Source of the DNA: Lepeophtheirus salmonis | Taxonomy: Eukaryota > Arthropoda > Copepoda > Siphonostomatoida > Caligidae | Direction of reading: 5' to 3' | NCBI RefSeq assembly: GCF_016086655.4 | Contig: NC_052136.2 | Coordinates: forward strand, 39,316,866 to 39,380,865 | Length of the DNA: 64,000 bases | Shown here: piece by piece, positions 1 through 11,004 of the stretch | How the letters are laid out: every line of letters starts with the position of its first letter | Numbering within the stretch: position 1 is the stretch's first letter | The notes under the pieces: generated by a model | What the model saw: the letters and a program-made list of their open reading frames with translations, nothing else | Told to the model about the DNA's origin: nothing | Databases searched by the model: none | Program-made: the position numbers and the translations under genes

Positions 1-295
1 TCTATACGATATAGAAATTTTTTATACAGTGCCATTGTTGTATAGACGGATATAATACATGATTAATGAATTCCATTGTTTCGTTGAAAGATAGTCAAAT
101 AGTTTTTTTTTTGAAGATAAAAACTCCTCCCAGTTCTAGCATGTTTTATACAACTTGCAAGTAAATTAATCAAATTATAAAGTTATTTTTATATAGAATA
201 CTATGTCATAATTCCCTATAAGCCTTTTCATGTTAATTGAAATCCCGTAACCTTGTTTTTCAAAATATTTATAGTCATTTATCAAGCATGTTTAA

Positions 296-1080
296 TAATA
301 ACTAATTAAACAGCCCATTTGATTCAGGATGATATTATGTGGTCGTCCTATTCGCAATTCCATGTTCCCTGCAAAGATCCGTCCAAATAACACTTGTGAA
401 TTGCGTCTCCCTGTCTGACACAATAATTTCAGGTACTCCAAATCTTGATATCCAACCGTCCAAAAAAGCTTCTGCCAGTCTATTAGAGGTGATATCTGGA
501 ATTGGTATCACTTCCGGCCACCTCGTATACCAATCCATTACAGTCAGGGCGTAGCGCTGTCCTTCGACGAGTGTGAACGGGTCAATTATATCAATGTGGA
601 TGAAGGCAAGTCTCGCTGATGGTGGATCGAAAGAGAAAGTGGGCTTGGATATTATAAAAGGCTTCATTTGTTGACATGCAATGCATTCTTCAGTAAATTT
701 TTTAATATCAGAACGTAATTTAGGGCAAGCGTAGAAAAGTGATACCCTTCTTAAAGTCTTTTTGAATCCCGGATGATTATCTTTGTGGCTTGAATGAATA
801 ATTCGTTGGTAAAGTTCTGGAGAGGACACTACGACACAAAATAAGTCTTATTTGTCGAAACCTGAAAGTAAAGTTCCTGAAACACACTTGGGATAAGGTT
901 TAACTTTAAAGTTTAACAATTTAGGGGCATGGAGTCTTTGATAGTCAATGACATCTTGAAGAAAATTGGGATTTAATTTGATGTTGTTGTTATTCATCGA
1001 AAGAATATCCGCGGTGTGGTTTAATTTTCCTGAAACATGCTCAATCCTGCAATTAAGCTCTACTACATATATTGAAGTTT
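296..1080 (-). pseudogene. Ty3/gypsy-type retrotransposon pol relic (RNase H tail and integrase)
   Basis: Read on the minus strand, the segment opens with the end of a retroelement RNase H domain (RIEHVSGKLNHTADILSM, about 970-1040). A linker of about 60 residues follows, then an integrase N-terminal zinc-binding region with the H-H-C-C pattern (HSSHKDNHPG ... CIACQQMK, about 650-800). The catalytic core shows a first Asp in HIDIIDPF and a second Asp in VSDRETQFTS. The third motif reads YHPESNGLFN, where the family normally has a Glu at the last position. The frame is broken by a TAA between linker and integrase (near 840), by another TAA just after RTTT (near 333), and probably by a frameshift near 1070. 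No LTRs, gag or protease were seen. This is an inactive fragment. Gypsy is preferred over BEL/Pao from the spacing and the 'ADILS' motif at the end of RNase H, but this was not tested. Confidence 0.85.
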
Positions 1081-3235
1081 GCCACCCTCTCTAGATTTGA
1101 GCTTGTTTTCAGATGATTTTTTTCTGCCTTCCTATTTCTGATTTTTATTTTTAAATCAAAATTGAGGTCATACGAAATTTAAATATTCTGATTTTGACTT
1201 CATTTTGGAAATCCTCACACTTCAAAATAATTAAATACAACATATCAAGAGGTTCAATCTTTTGGATGAAAAATTAAACAAGAAAAAGTCTGGTAAAAAG
1301 ACTTTAAAGCAACGTTTAAAATTATGATCTGAGACGAGTATCTATACCTCAGAAACAACTCAGAATTATGTACTGAAATTTGGTACGCTCAATCTACTCA
1401 TGAATATATGTTAGTGTGCCAAAAATCATCTAATCTGAGGGGGTCGGGTGACCTTTTTTATTTATTTTCGTTGATTTGGCCTGGAATGACCAATTTCTGC
1501 ACACACGTGATTCGTTCCTCAGCTTTCTTTGGATTGTACTTGTTCAACAACAACTGAAACTGTACTTCATTAACAGACGTCCTTTTCTTATTGTTGTACA
1601 TCTTGCACATAAACTTTCCAACAGCGGCAATAGAGGACGGGTTGATTTCAGATGCAGTTCAAGCTAGCTAAAAGCTAACTGTGCTTCTTTGTTTTTCTGG
1701 AGGAGCTTTAATGGTCTCATTTTCCCATTTCCATTGAATGATGATGTATAGACTATAGTCACATGATAGGCAGGTAGTGATTTGCATTGTATCGTCAAGT
1801 GTTGCATGTATCCAAGTTATGATTATATATCTGTGAGTGTTGTTGGTCTGTAATCCGGCTTCTATTACATTAAATAAAGGAAGGCAATTTATTTTATCAA
1901 ATGTAATTTATAGCAAAATTGTATTTTTTAACTATTATTTAGAATATTAAAGAATCGGAATCGGGAATTTTTACAAGAATCACATCGGAATCGGCATCAG
2001 GATTTTTTTTTTTAAATCTTGTCATCACTAGTACGAACTGTAATCTACAAATACTTGATTGATTTATTTATCACCTTTTAAAAATCCAAGTTTACATTTG
2101 CCAAGAGTAGAGCATGTCAACTCATTTGTGTGAGTTAATAAAGTTGCAATCAATAAGAGTAACAGTTAAAATCAATGTACTACAATATCTAGTTCTGTCA
2201 TAGTTTATTCTCATCCTTTGAATGCTTAGCATAATTTTATGAGAATTATTTTTCATTCAAATTATGTTGTTTTTTTGTTTTGTTTTTAAACGTCAAAAGT
2301 CAAGTGATATTGTTTGAACTGTCTGTTTGTTGTTGTTGCTGTTGGCTTTAAATTCCCTTTACTCGTAGAAGATTTTTTACAGGCTATCTAGCAAATCACA
2401 TATTTATTAGTTTTGAGACTTAAAATTCAAGATCAATTTTATCTCCAGTTCTGTCTTAGGTGATTTTTTAAAGGCAGACTTCATCTAATATTTCGATTGA
2501 GACTGCAGTCTCGGACAATGGAACGATTTCCTTTCCATCCTCCTTATACGAGTTCTATACACAAGGAATACTTTAAACTTCATATGAAATCATTGTACTG
2601 ATGTTCACGATTTGGAAATACACATGACGTCATCAACAATTCATCTGTAAAATTGTCCTATAAAATGGCGCATTTTGAGACCAATTAAGAGCATTTTTAT
2701 TTGTGGGACCAATTTGGACCGAAGTTCTTTAATTAACAATATAAATTTGTTTGGTACAACAAGAATTATTATAGTATCAGATTAGTCTTGGATTTACAGA
2801 TCGAAGCCTTAAACTGATATTTATAACTTCTGAAGATGTACTTTATTTGTCGGAGTGGATTATTGGTTCGAAAAAACTCGAAACTTTAAATTTTGTAGCA
2901 ACTCCATAAGTTTACACTTCCACTGTATTTTGTTCCATATTACGAAGTGAGAAACAAAACACTTTTACGTTTTCAAGCCCTTTTGCATAAGCATTATTTC
3001 ATCCCACGACGGAACATTAACAATAGGGCTTTCTTTACGATTTTGAACAATCATATGACCTAGTTGACTGTTATTACTTATTAGTACTAAGTTATTACTA
3101 ATAATTAATTGTCAATTGAATATTCAGTTCACAACAATCAAAATTTCATCGTAGGCTTCTATTTTTTACCGTCAGGGGGATATACAAACGCACATTGAGA
3201 ATTCTAACATTGTCTTATAGACAATTTTGATTATT
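1081..3235. other. Mostly unassigned AT-rich DNA
   Basis: Apart from the fragment at 1458-1661 I see no coding signal. Around 1951-2010 there are repeated GGAATCGG words followed by a T-tract, perhaps a decayed transposon end. Confidence 0.4.
1458..1661 (-). pseudogene. Orphan coding fragment, uncharacterised family
   Basis: On the minus strand a 66-codon open stretch ends at a TAA at 1458-1460. It contains FMCKMYNNKKRTSVNEVQF followed by a Lys/Glu-rich tail ending in IPGQINENK. The codons look like real coding sequence (mixed GC at third positions, charged residues). The motif 'K-F-hydrophobic-x-K-M-Y ... S-V-N-E-x-x-F' resembles the C-terminal part of uncharacterised invertebrate and fish proteins that travel with transposons. 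It has no start, because a TGA lies just upstream, and the gypsy relic lies about 400 bp downstream in the same orientation. It may be a transposon-borne or retrocopied fragment. No function is proposed. Confidence 0.3.
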
Positions 3236-3480
3236 TATTATTTATAATATTTTATTAAGAGCGTAGCTATACATTTGTGTTTGTATATGATAGCCAAAAT
3301 TTGTTCATAGGAATAATTAAATGGCCAATATATATGTATGTATTTAATTTATATTTCAAAAGTATAAATTACGAAATAACCATGACCACATCTAATCATT
3401 GCCATGACATAAACGAGACGAGAGAATAGACAGCTGACAACAAAATACAAAGGCTAATATTTTGTTGGAAGGTAACGCTG
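3236..3480 (+). repeat. Dispersed repeat 'GCGTAGCTATACATTTGT', copy 1
   Basis: TATTTTATTAAGAGCGTAGC followed by TATACATTTGTG, then a 'ATAGCC-AAATTTRTTCAT' block and, about 170 bp later, a 'CAGCTGACAACAAAAT' block. The same blocks recur in the same order at 25495-25745, and the first block alone recurs near 28886-28922. It has no coding content. It is probably a short non-autonomous element; its class is unknown. Confidence 0.6.
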
Positions 3481-3845
3481 TGACAATGAGTTTTAATAAT
3501 ATCTAGAGGAGCACAAGCTCTAATCACATAACCTGTTGTGGTTAAAAACATCATTTTTTATGACAAATTCCTGTTATTATAGGAATTTGCACTGTAGTTT
3601 TATGGTGTCAAGAAAAAATATAAAGGGGAAAAATGGCAACGGAAAAAATGGCAAGATAAAAAAAGAAAAGTGTCTAAATGGAAAAAATAGCAAGATTCTT
3701 TTAAACTGATATAGTATCTATCACCAATAAAATATATGTATAATAAGAGAAAGAAAAATAAACAAACACGACAGTGGTTCCAATGGAAGGAGGGCTACTC
3801 ACTTAATTCTCTGTTATTAATTATAATATCATTAGACATGATGGA

Positions 3846-4145
3846 CTATTCATATTGGACAAGACTCTTGGATTGACGGACAAGCATTTGCAAAATACTA
3901 GGCAAGAGCTGCGATTTCCACTTCGTTATGTTCCAGGATGTGTCCGAAGAAGAGGTGATTGGCTGTGGAGCGACAAACCACTGAGAGGATTCGGGCAGGT
4001 AATCAAAGGTCGAGTCGTTTGAGATTGCGAGGAAAATTGTAAAGCTCAGTACAGTTGGAGCAATCTGAAATTGCAATAGAAGGATGGTCTTTATCTCTTC
4101 ATAAACCTTCTTATTTGTCCAAAGAGAACGAAAAGGCAGACTCAA
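3846..4145 (-). CDS. Hypothetical protein, possible terminal exon (left palindrome copy)
   Basis: A 99-residue open frame. The last 72 residues and stop (3846-4064) are nucleotide-identical by eye to 6393-6611 on the other arm. The boundary of the identical tract coincides with a good 3' splice-site sequence (TTGCAATTTCAG just before codon ATT), so this may be a last exon rather than an ORF starting at Met. The conserved part starts with a hydrophobic stretch (IAPTVLSFTIFLA), possibly one membrane segment. A polar Ser/Thr-rich middle and a basic tail (VRQSKSLVQYE) follow. I do not recognise the family. The duplicate diverges from this locus. It may be part of a spliced host gene, a gene fragment captured by a transposon, or a pseudogene. 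Confidence 0.4.
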   Translation of the reverse strand: MSLPFRSLWTNKKVYEEIKTILLLQFQIAPTVLSFTIFLAISNDSTFDYLPESSQWFVAPQPITSSSDTSWNITKWKSQLLPSILQMLVRQSKSLVQYE

Positions 4146-4154
4146 ATTACGTAG

Positions 4155-4379
4155 TTATTCTAAAGGACTTGAATAGTGGAACGATGGACGTTCCAGAGTG
4201 CGGGAGGAAATAAATCGCTTTGCTCCTTTATCTAGAATGATAACAGAGGTGTATTGCGGCATATTCCTCCGCACTTTCCTCCTAATATATCTATCGTCCA
4301 AGTATGAGAAAAAACCAGTGTGAAGGATGGAACTTATTTCTTTCATCTTTTGGACACCACCAATCAATTTTAAATGCAT
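4155..4379 (-). CDS. Open frame upstream of the left exon, function unknown
   Basis: A 74-residue open frame starting MHLKLIGGVQ, rich in Lys and Arg (RYIRRKVRRNMP). It ends 9 bp before the frame of the next ORF. The equivalent stretch in the right arm (about 6030-6310) is recognisable but carries many substitutions and indels and is not open in the same way. A right-arm reading gives TVLDKQLRELKSNL, which looks protein-like but is lost in this arm. Either this is a non-coding intron or flank, or both copies have decayed. A coding role is doubtful. Confidence 0.2.
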   Translation of the reverse strand: MHLKLIGGVQKMKEISSILHTGFFSYLDDRYIRRKVRRNMPQYTSVIILDKGAKRFISSRTLERPSFHYSSPLE

Positions 4380-5045
4380 ATTTTTCTAAATGAAGAATGA
4401 CATTTGAATACCCTTGTAACTATTGTTTGTAAAAATAATAATGCAAAAGGATATTTGAGCAACCGAAATTATAACTCTATTTATTCATTCATTTCAAAAA
4501 TGAGAATGCCAAAGCTATGTGGCTGTGCATAAAACTATATCCCAAATTCCTGTCAATGTTTAATTTAACAATATCTGATTTGAATAAATCTAAAACAATT
4601 TTATGAAGATTTTTTTTTTCATTTAATTTCAAATAAAAGTACAATTAATTAAGTTTATGTTCAAGTGTGTTTTTGTGTATTAATAAAGTGGTTTCATTGA
4701 TCCTGTATCTTGTATTGAACTCGAGATATTTTCTTTATTTTTTTGATCATGGGGGTGAAAAGTGATGAAAAACGACACTCTTTTCTATAAACCTTTTAAG
4801 TTATTTCATTCAAATATCATATTTTATTCCATATTTTTTTTTTTAAAAGCCCTATTAAAAAGTAATATGCATCTTTATTTTTGTTTGATTTTTATTTCTT
4901 GAGTGACCTTATATTTTATTGGGCTGTACAAGCAAACACAATCTTATACATGTATAATTTGATAAAATATATCTGTTTAATTAGACCCTAATAAATAATC
5001 CTATATTTAAATTCCATGCTCTTTTAAACATCCCTTCATATTAAA

Positions 5046-5374
5046 TTCTTAATTATTCAATTGTTATATTGGATGTTCTAAGATTGAGTAAAAAGGAAGG
5101 ATCGACTCTTCTATTTTGAGGCTTAGCTTAGTTTGGTATTCTTCTTCGGGAAAGTTTCAATCTGCCATCATTCCCTTAGAAATTGAAATTTATCTCCTGT
5201 CGAGGATAAAGTATTTATCCTTTCTTTTTACTCATTCTTAGAGAACATGGAAGTATTTCTGTCTATAATTATGTTTGATATGTTTCAACATTAAAACAAT
5301 AATTAATATATCATATGCATGCTGTGGAATCTTAATTAAACATATTTATTTTATTGAAAATTTATAGAATTGTA
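5046..5374. other. Unpaired spacer at the palindrome centre
   Basis: About 330 bp of single-copy AT-rich sequence between the arms. No ORF of note and no repeat shared with either arm was seen. Confidence 0.6.
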
Positions 5375-6779
5375 ACTATGAAGGGATGTTTAATAAGAGC
5401 ATGGAATTACTTGAAATATTACGCATTTTTTAAACATCATTAGCCGAAAATAACGATTGAAATTACTAATTTGTGATATTGCTTTTATTCATAAAAAATA
5501 TTTAAGGTCACTTTGAAAAAAAATCAAACAAATTTAATCACTAAAGATGCATATTTTTTTAATATTTTCAAAAAAAATATGGAATAAAATATGTATTCAT
5601 AGTAATGATGAATAACTTAAAAAGGTCTACAGAAAAGAGTGTCGTTTTTCATCACTTTTCACCCCCTCCCCCAAAAAAAAAAAAATATCTCGAGTTCAAT
5701 ACAAGATACAGGATAGACACAAAACAGTTTCACAAATGCAAACTTTTAAAATACAATATAGTTAAGAGACTTTTATTTGAAATCTTTGAAAAAACCTTCC
5801 CATAAGTTGCCTCTAAATAGACGTACCTAAATTAACCAAATTGCATAATTAAATGTTTTAGACATCAAATCAGATATTTCCAGTCACCTGAAAACTGTAT
5901 TTACTTTATTCAATAAATTAATTAATTGGGGAATAAGTAAACATTGACAAAGGAATTTACATTAATATTTGTTTTTTTAGGAACCAATCGAAACAAGGGT
6001 GGTGGAAACTCATTCTTCCTTTTGAAATAATGAATATGCATTTCCAAATTGATAATATTCATATTCTCTGTAAATATCAAGATGAAGACCAGTTCCATTA
6101 TCTTTTTAAACCTCAGGCAGTCATATTCAAATGGATCGTATCATACTAGAAAAATACACTTAAAAATTCGATGAAATATGCCGACTATAATACACCTTGT
6201 TATCATTTCTCATACTTGGCTAGATATATTGGAAAGCGATTTATTTCTCCGCACTCTGGATTCCACAGTCCTAGATAAACAACTTCGAGAACTCAAGTCC
6301 AATTTGATAACTACGTAATGCCTTTTCGTTCTCATTGGACAAATAAGAAGGTTTATGAAGAGACGAAGACCATCGTTCTATTACAATTTCAGATTGCTCC
6401 AACTGTACTGAGCTTTACAATTTTCCTCGCAATCTCAAACGACTCGACCTTTGATTACCTGCCCGAATCCTCTCAGTGGTTTGTCGCTCCACAGCCAATC
6501 ACCTCTTCTTCGGACACATCCTGGAACATAACGAAGTGGAAATCGCAGCTCTTGCCTAGTATTTTGCAAATGCTTGTCCGTCAATCCAAGAGTCTTGTCC
6601 AATATGAATAGTCCCTCATGTCTAATGATATTGTAATTAATAACAGAGAATTAAGTGAATAGCCCTCCTTCCATTGGAACCACTGACGTGTTTGTTTATT
6701 TTTCTTTCTCTTATTGTAGATATATTATATTGGTGATAGATACTATATCAGTTTAAAAGAATCTTGCCATTTTTTCCTA
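5375..6779 (-). repeat. Right arm of the 3.1-kb palindrome
   Basis: Reverse-complement counterpart of 3680-5045. It contains the second exon copy (6393-6611) and the block at 5545-5715, which also occurs in more degenerate form, same orientation, near 31915-32130. A poly-A tract of about 13 near 5674-5686 replaces a T-rich stretch in the other arm. Confidence 0.85.
6318..6611 (+). CDS. Hypothetical protein, possible terminal exon (right palindrome copy)
   Basis: A 97-residue open frame that starts ATGCCTTTTCG. The first 25 codons differ from the left copy by several substitutions (SLW versus SHW, EEI versus EET). From codon 26 (IAPTVLSFTIF, 6393) to the stop the two copies are identical. The sequence before codon 26 (TTCTATTACAATTTCAG) is a plausible polypyrimidine tract plus AG acceptor, so the real coding unit may be 6393-6611 joined to an unseen upstream exon. 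Downstream similarity with the other arm continues past the stop for about 165 bp at slightly lower identity. Function unknown. Confidence 0.4.
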   Translation: MPFRSHWTNKKVYEETKTIVLLQFQIAPTVLSFTIFLAISNDSTFDYLPESSQWFVAPQPITSSSDTSWNITKWKSQLLPSILQMLVRQSKSLVQYE

Positions 6780-9700
6780 AAATCATGATTGAACCAATTA
6801 TTAAAACTGATGAATTTGCCATTCAAAAATAAAGTGTCAGCTTCATATTGGGTTGTACAAGATTATATAGTATGTTTCATTCAAATAATATTAAATATTA
6901 TACTTCCATTGAACTTCGAATAATAATCAATATAATTCATAACGATGATAATATATTTATACGTTAGTTGGCGAACAGAAAGGGATATCAAACTTCATAC
7001 AGATTATATTGATTATTCATATCCACAATTCATGAGTTTAGAAGGATAAAAAAAAGTTATTTTAAGTTATTACATTTAATGGAGCAAGGAGTTTTATGTC
7101 TCATTTGTTTACGAACGGAGATGAATGGATTTGGAATTAGAATAAGTTTTATTCAAATAATATGAAATATTACCCCATTAATGTTGCATAAATAAATGTA
7201 ATTAATCTATGTGGATAAACAAGATTCTTATATTTGGGGCCGAAATAGAATCAACTGGAAACACCAGGCCGACTGTATCGATTTCCAATATCCCCATTCC
7301 TGTGCTTAAAAGGACAAATATATAGGTACATCTAATTCTCATGAATTAATAACTACGACTGCTGAGTGAGTCAGCAGAGTTACCTGTATTTACTCACAGA
7401 GTCTGATTGTAACACAAAAAATATGTATATTTATCTATGATTTGGAGTCGTAAATTTTAAAATAGCTGCCGATTCGGAGCAGGGATCTCTAAATATTATA
7501 AATTCAACCTCAAAAATCTATTTGAATCATACTCTGGAAATTAAATTAAAATTATCAGTCCCTAAAATAATATGATACATCAAAATAATTTTTTTTGATT
7601 AAAACTACACACATCTAAGAATAAATTATTATTAATAGTTCTTAATTTATAGTTTGGAATAATATTTTGTAATCTTCGTTCTGAATCCAAACATTTGAAC
7701 TATGCAACTCCAAATCCATTTCTCTAATTGTGGAAATATATTCGGCTATACCGACCTTATAAATGAATCCAATTAGTGTTGAAAGATTCTTAAAAACGCA
7801 CATTCAGGGGGGTCCTCGGAACAAATCCTTTTCTTTTTCTCTGTCTTTGTTTCTATCTCTTTTAGCTCGGGCATACGAATAGTTATGAACTTTTATTATG
7901 GGATCAATTCAAAAATAAGTTTTTTCCGTGAAATATTGTAGTGGCCTTATCTTAAATTGACAACGATATAGAGTGTTTTTGGATGGGTTCTTTTATTAAA
8001 AATTAAAATTCATATTTTCAGCTATCAAATACAATATTTTTAAACTTTTTGAATCTATTCGTCTATGAGACTCTGAATAAAAAGTACCTATTTTCCACTT
8101 TAAACAAAGATAACTCGAGTTGAAAGTATGACGCATACATTTTAAAAATGGTTTTAGAATTTTTTAACACTCGGCTCTAAAATATATTAAAATAATTTAT
8201 CCTTATCTTCAACACCGAGTGCTTAAAACAGCTTTGAACCTTAAAAATATCCAAAAATAACAAAAAATGTATTTCCTTTTTCTAAAGGCCACGAAGCTAT
8301 GAGAGAAAAAATAAGGCCATATTTGGAATCAAGGGATCAAACTCTATTAAATAAAACACATTCTGTTTTTGTACCATTTCTGCTGTTGAGTGTTATTTGG
8401 ACAAAATCTACTACATAGTGATCTTGTACAAACACGAACTAAAGTTGACACTTTATTTTTGGCGGTCATACATTTCAGTGTGCTTCTTTTCCGTATAGCT
8501 ATTTTTAGTGCCATCAAAAACTTCCTTATTTATGTTTACTTTCTTTCATACATTAATACAATATTGATAACTTAAACTAAAGTTATATCTATTTTACGTT
8601 ACTTAATTTCCAAAATCTAGTCAAAATATTCCAAATTTTATTCCAATTTTAGTTAAAAAATGGCAATATAATCCGTTTGAAATTATCAAAATTGTTGTTG
8701 TATTCCGAACATCGGAAGAAAAATAAACAAACGAAGTTAGATAGATCTTTCCTACGAAAAATTGCTTTATACTGGATCATCGTTTCCATTCTTAATAATT
8801 AGTATAATTATTTTTGGATATCTAGTCTTATGCCTTCTGATTCTTGCTTCAACTTCATGTTCTGTTCAAAGGATCTCGTCTCCTTTAATGGAGGGTTCGT
8901 TCATTGTGCAGATGTCCCTTCACATCAAGATCTTTGATAGTGACTACTGACTTCTGATCTTGTGGATCATCGCCTCTATGCTCAACAACACATCAACTCC
9001 TCTAGATCTTGTAAGGAATCATTGTATACTTCTTTAACAACTAAGCAGTTTCATAAAACGACAGAATAATCGACTGAAAGACCAAGTGAGGAATACACAC
9101 AGAATAATCATCCTCCATCCACAACTCATTCAATGAAATTATTGAGTCCATTCCTCCTTAAGTCAACTCTGATTCGTCTCCTACTCTAAGAAACCATTCA
9201 TTGATAAGAGTCCTTCAGTGTCCTAAAATCATTCATACCTATCACATTGATATAATTCCATTTATAAGATGGAGTTTGTGATGTACGGTCTATAGGGCTA
9301 ATTATATAACCTGAACACTTCAACCTCACCCTTGATTTCTTTATTACTTTTGAGTCTATTTTTTCATTGGAAAACATGTGATATCATTACATATAAATTG
9401 TTATTGGGAACTTTTAAGTGATTCTGTGTTTAAAAAAAATATAAGTGACTTATGCATACTTCAATTAGAATATCTGAATGTCGTTGCAATTCCCAAACTT
9501 ATTAAGTCGGTAATCATTTTCTAAACAGCTTCTCACCATATTGGAAGATTACTCTTGCAAAGATCTAAGATCCCCACACTAATAAATTTATTATTGATAA
9601 TAACTAAATGTTTTCCATAAGAACTAATTATAATGTATTTTATTGAAGACAATAGTTAAAATGTAACAAAATAATAATACTATTTGGTTGGACAAATAAA

Positions 9701-10959
9701 TTAAAACATAAAATATATTCCACAAAATTTAATTCACTACCTTTGAGTTATCCGTTATTTTATTTTTGTATCTTATTGATTCCTTCAATTTTATTTGATA
9801 GGAAAATTCTATTTAACTATTGTAATTGTAGACATGCGAGTTATCAATTATTGATGTTATCAGTTGTAGAACTATTATATTGGTCTGTGTTACAAACTGT
9901 TCAAGCAATATGAATATAGGGATGCTTAGAAAATTTTATTTCCTGATTATCATTTAAATATTTGTAAAAATATATATCTCTAAAGAAATAATAGTCAAAA
10001 TCACACGGCTTACTTAAGACATCATATTCAGTTATGTTAGCAAGCTCATATTATATTAAGCTATATATTTATTATATTCAGCATAAATGACAAATTAAGA
10101 TCTTATTATTAGTCTGTTTTTGACATGATCATTTCATGTTTATTACATAATATCCGATTATTCTTAATATACTACTTATTTTTCCACTATTTTGATGACT
10201 TTTTTATGACAAAAATATACCTATTATTAAAAACATAATGTTTATTCCTAACTAAAGAAAATATATTGAAAATATTCATAAATGACGGGGATGCCGTCGA
10301 TCAAAGTTACATTGTAACTAAAAGTAGACTAACATATTAATAAAAGTTTTTGTAGAATGATCGCGTTATACACAATTTGATACGTCCAAGGTATTTACCT
10401 AGACTATATGAGATCTATCCCTTCTGAATGAAGATAAAGAATATTAATGCCATTCATATGTTTATAGATTTAAAGATATTGTGTTACATAAATTAAAATT
10501 TTTAGTCAAACTCATAATAGAGAATCTTATAAAATTATACATGAAATACATACACTATGAATAAAACGAAATGCTTGTAGTTGTATTTGATAGCCAGTTA
10601 CAATGCACCTACTCGTTAAAGAAGGAATAGATATCAAGAATACATGTAATGATGTCTTAAGCTCGATTAGTATGGAATATACATAAGTGAAGAGGTTAAT
10701 ATTTTATTGAAAGCAAAAATATAGCCGAGTAAAACCTATTCTTTATTTAAACAATCTTATAGTAATCGTTTAAAGTCAATGTAAAGGAACTGCTTCAAAT
10801 ATTTGTAACATATTTTTAATTATTCTCTATAATTGACTTAAGCTAAGATGGAAACCATAGTAAGGGATTCCGCTCGGTGGAATTTTTGTCTTAAGGAAGA
10901 AAAAATTATCGAAAAAAGGTCATTTGATAAAATTTAGGGCCAGAAGAATTTTTTTATGC
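6780..10959. other. Unassigned AT-rich DNA
   Basis: No convincing gene. A short direct repeat, TATTCAAATAATATKAAATA, occurs at about 6871 and 7151. A 62-residue hydrophobic ORF at 8762-8950 has a membrane-like N-terminal half but nothing else to support it. CAGGGGGGTCCTC near 7805 resembles the repeat module described at 10960 but stands alone. Confidence 0.4.
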
Positions 10960-11004
10960 GGGCCTAGCCCTCCAAAAAATATATATAATCCTACAGACCC
11001 CCCT
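10960..11004 (-). repeat. 'CAGGGG-GGATTATAT' module, copy 1
   Basis: On the minus strand this reads CAGGGGGGTCTGTAGGATTA, then a T/A run, then GGAGGGCTAGGC. The same order of words occurs at 29888, 34831(-), 54999, 58266 and 59199(-). At most of those sites it borders AT-rich tandem repeats; here those repeats are reduced or absent. Confidence 0.55.

Larger units (their letters stand above)
3680..5045 (+). repeat. Left arm of a 3.1-kb imperfect palindrome
   Basis: The outer end (AAAAAATAGCAAGATTC) is the reverse complement of 6762-6778. The match continues inward through an ORF segment, a block of about 150 bp around 4680-4870 (containing GTGAAAAGTGATGAAAAACG) that matches the complement of 5545-5715, and an inner block near 5013-5040 that matches 5380-5406. 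Identity by eye is highest in the outer 500 bp (about 96 percent, and 100 percent over the exon). It falls towards the centre, where indels are frequent. Confidence 0.85.

Noticed and set aside
339..554. 71-residue plus-strand frame
   Set aside because: It is antisense to the gypsy integrase.
3620..3700. Repeated GGMAAAAATGGCAAGA words as a possible CRISPR-like or tandem array
   Set aside because: Only three irregular copies; it is the outer edge of the palindrome, and the DNA is animal-like.
8762..8950. Hydrophobic 62-residue frame as a membrane peptide
   Set aside because: Only composition supports it; no start context, no second copy and no family.
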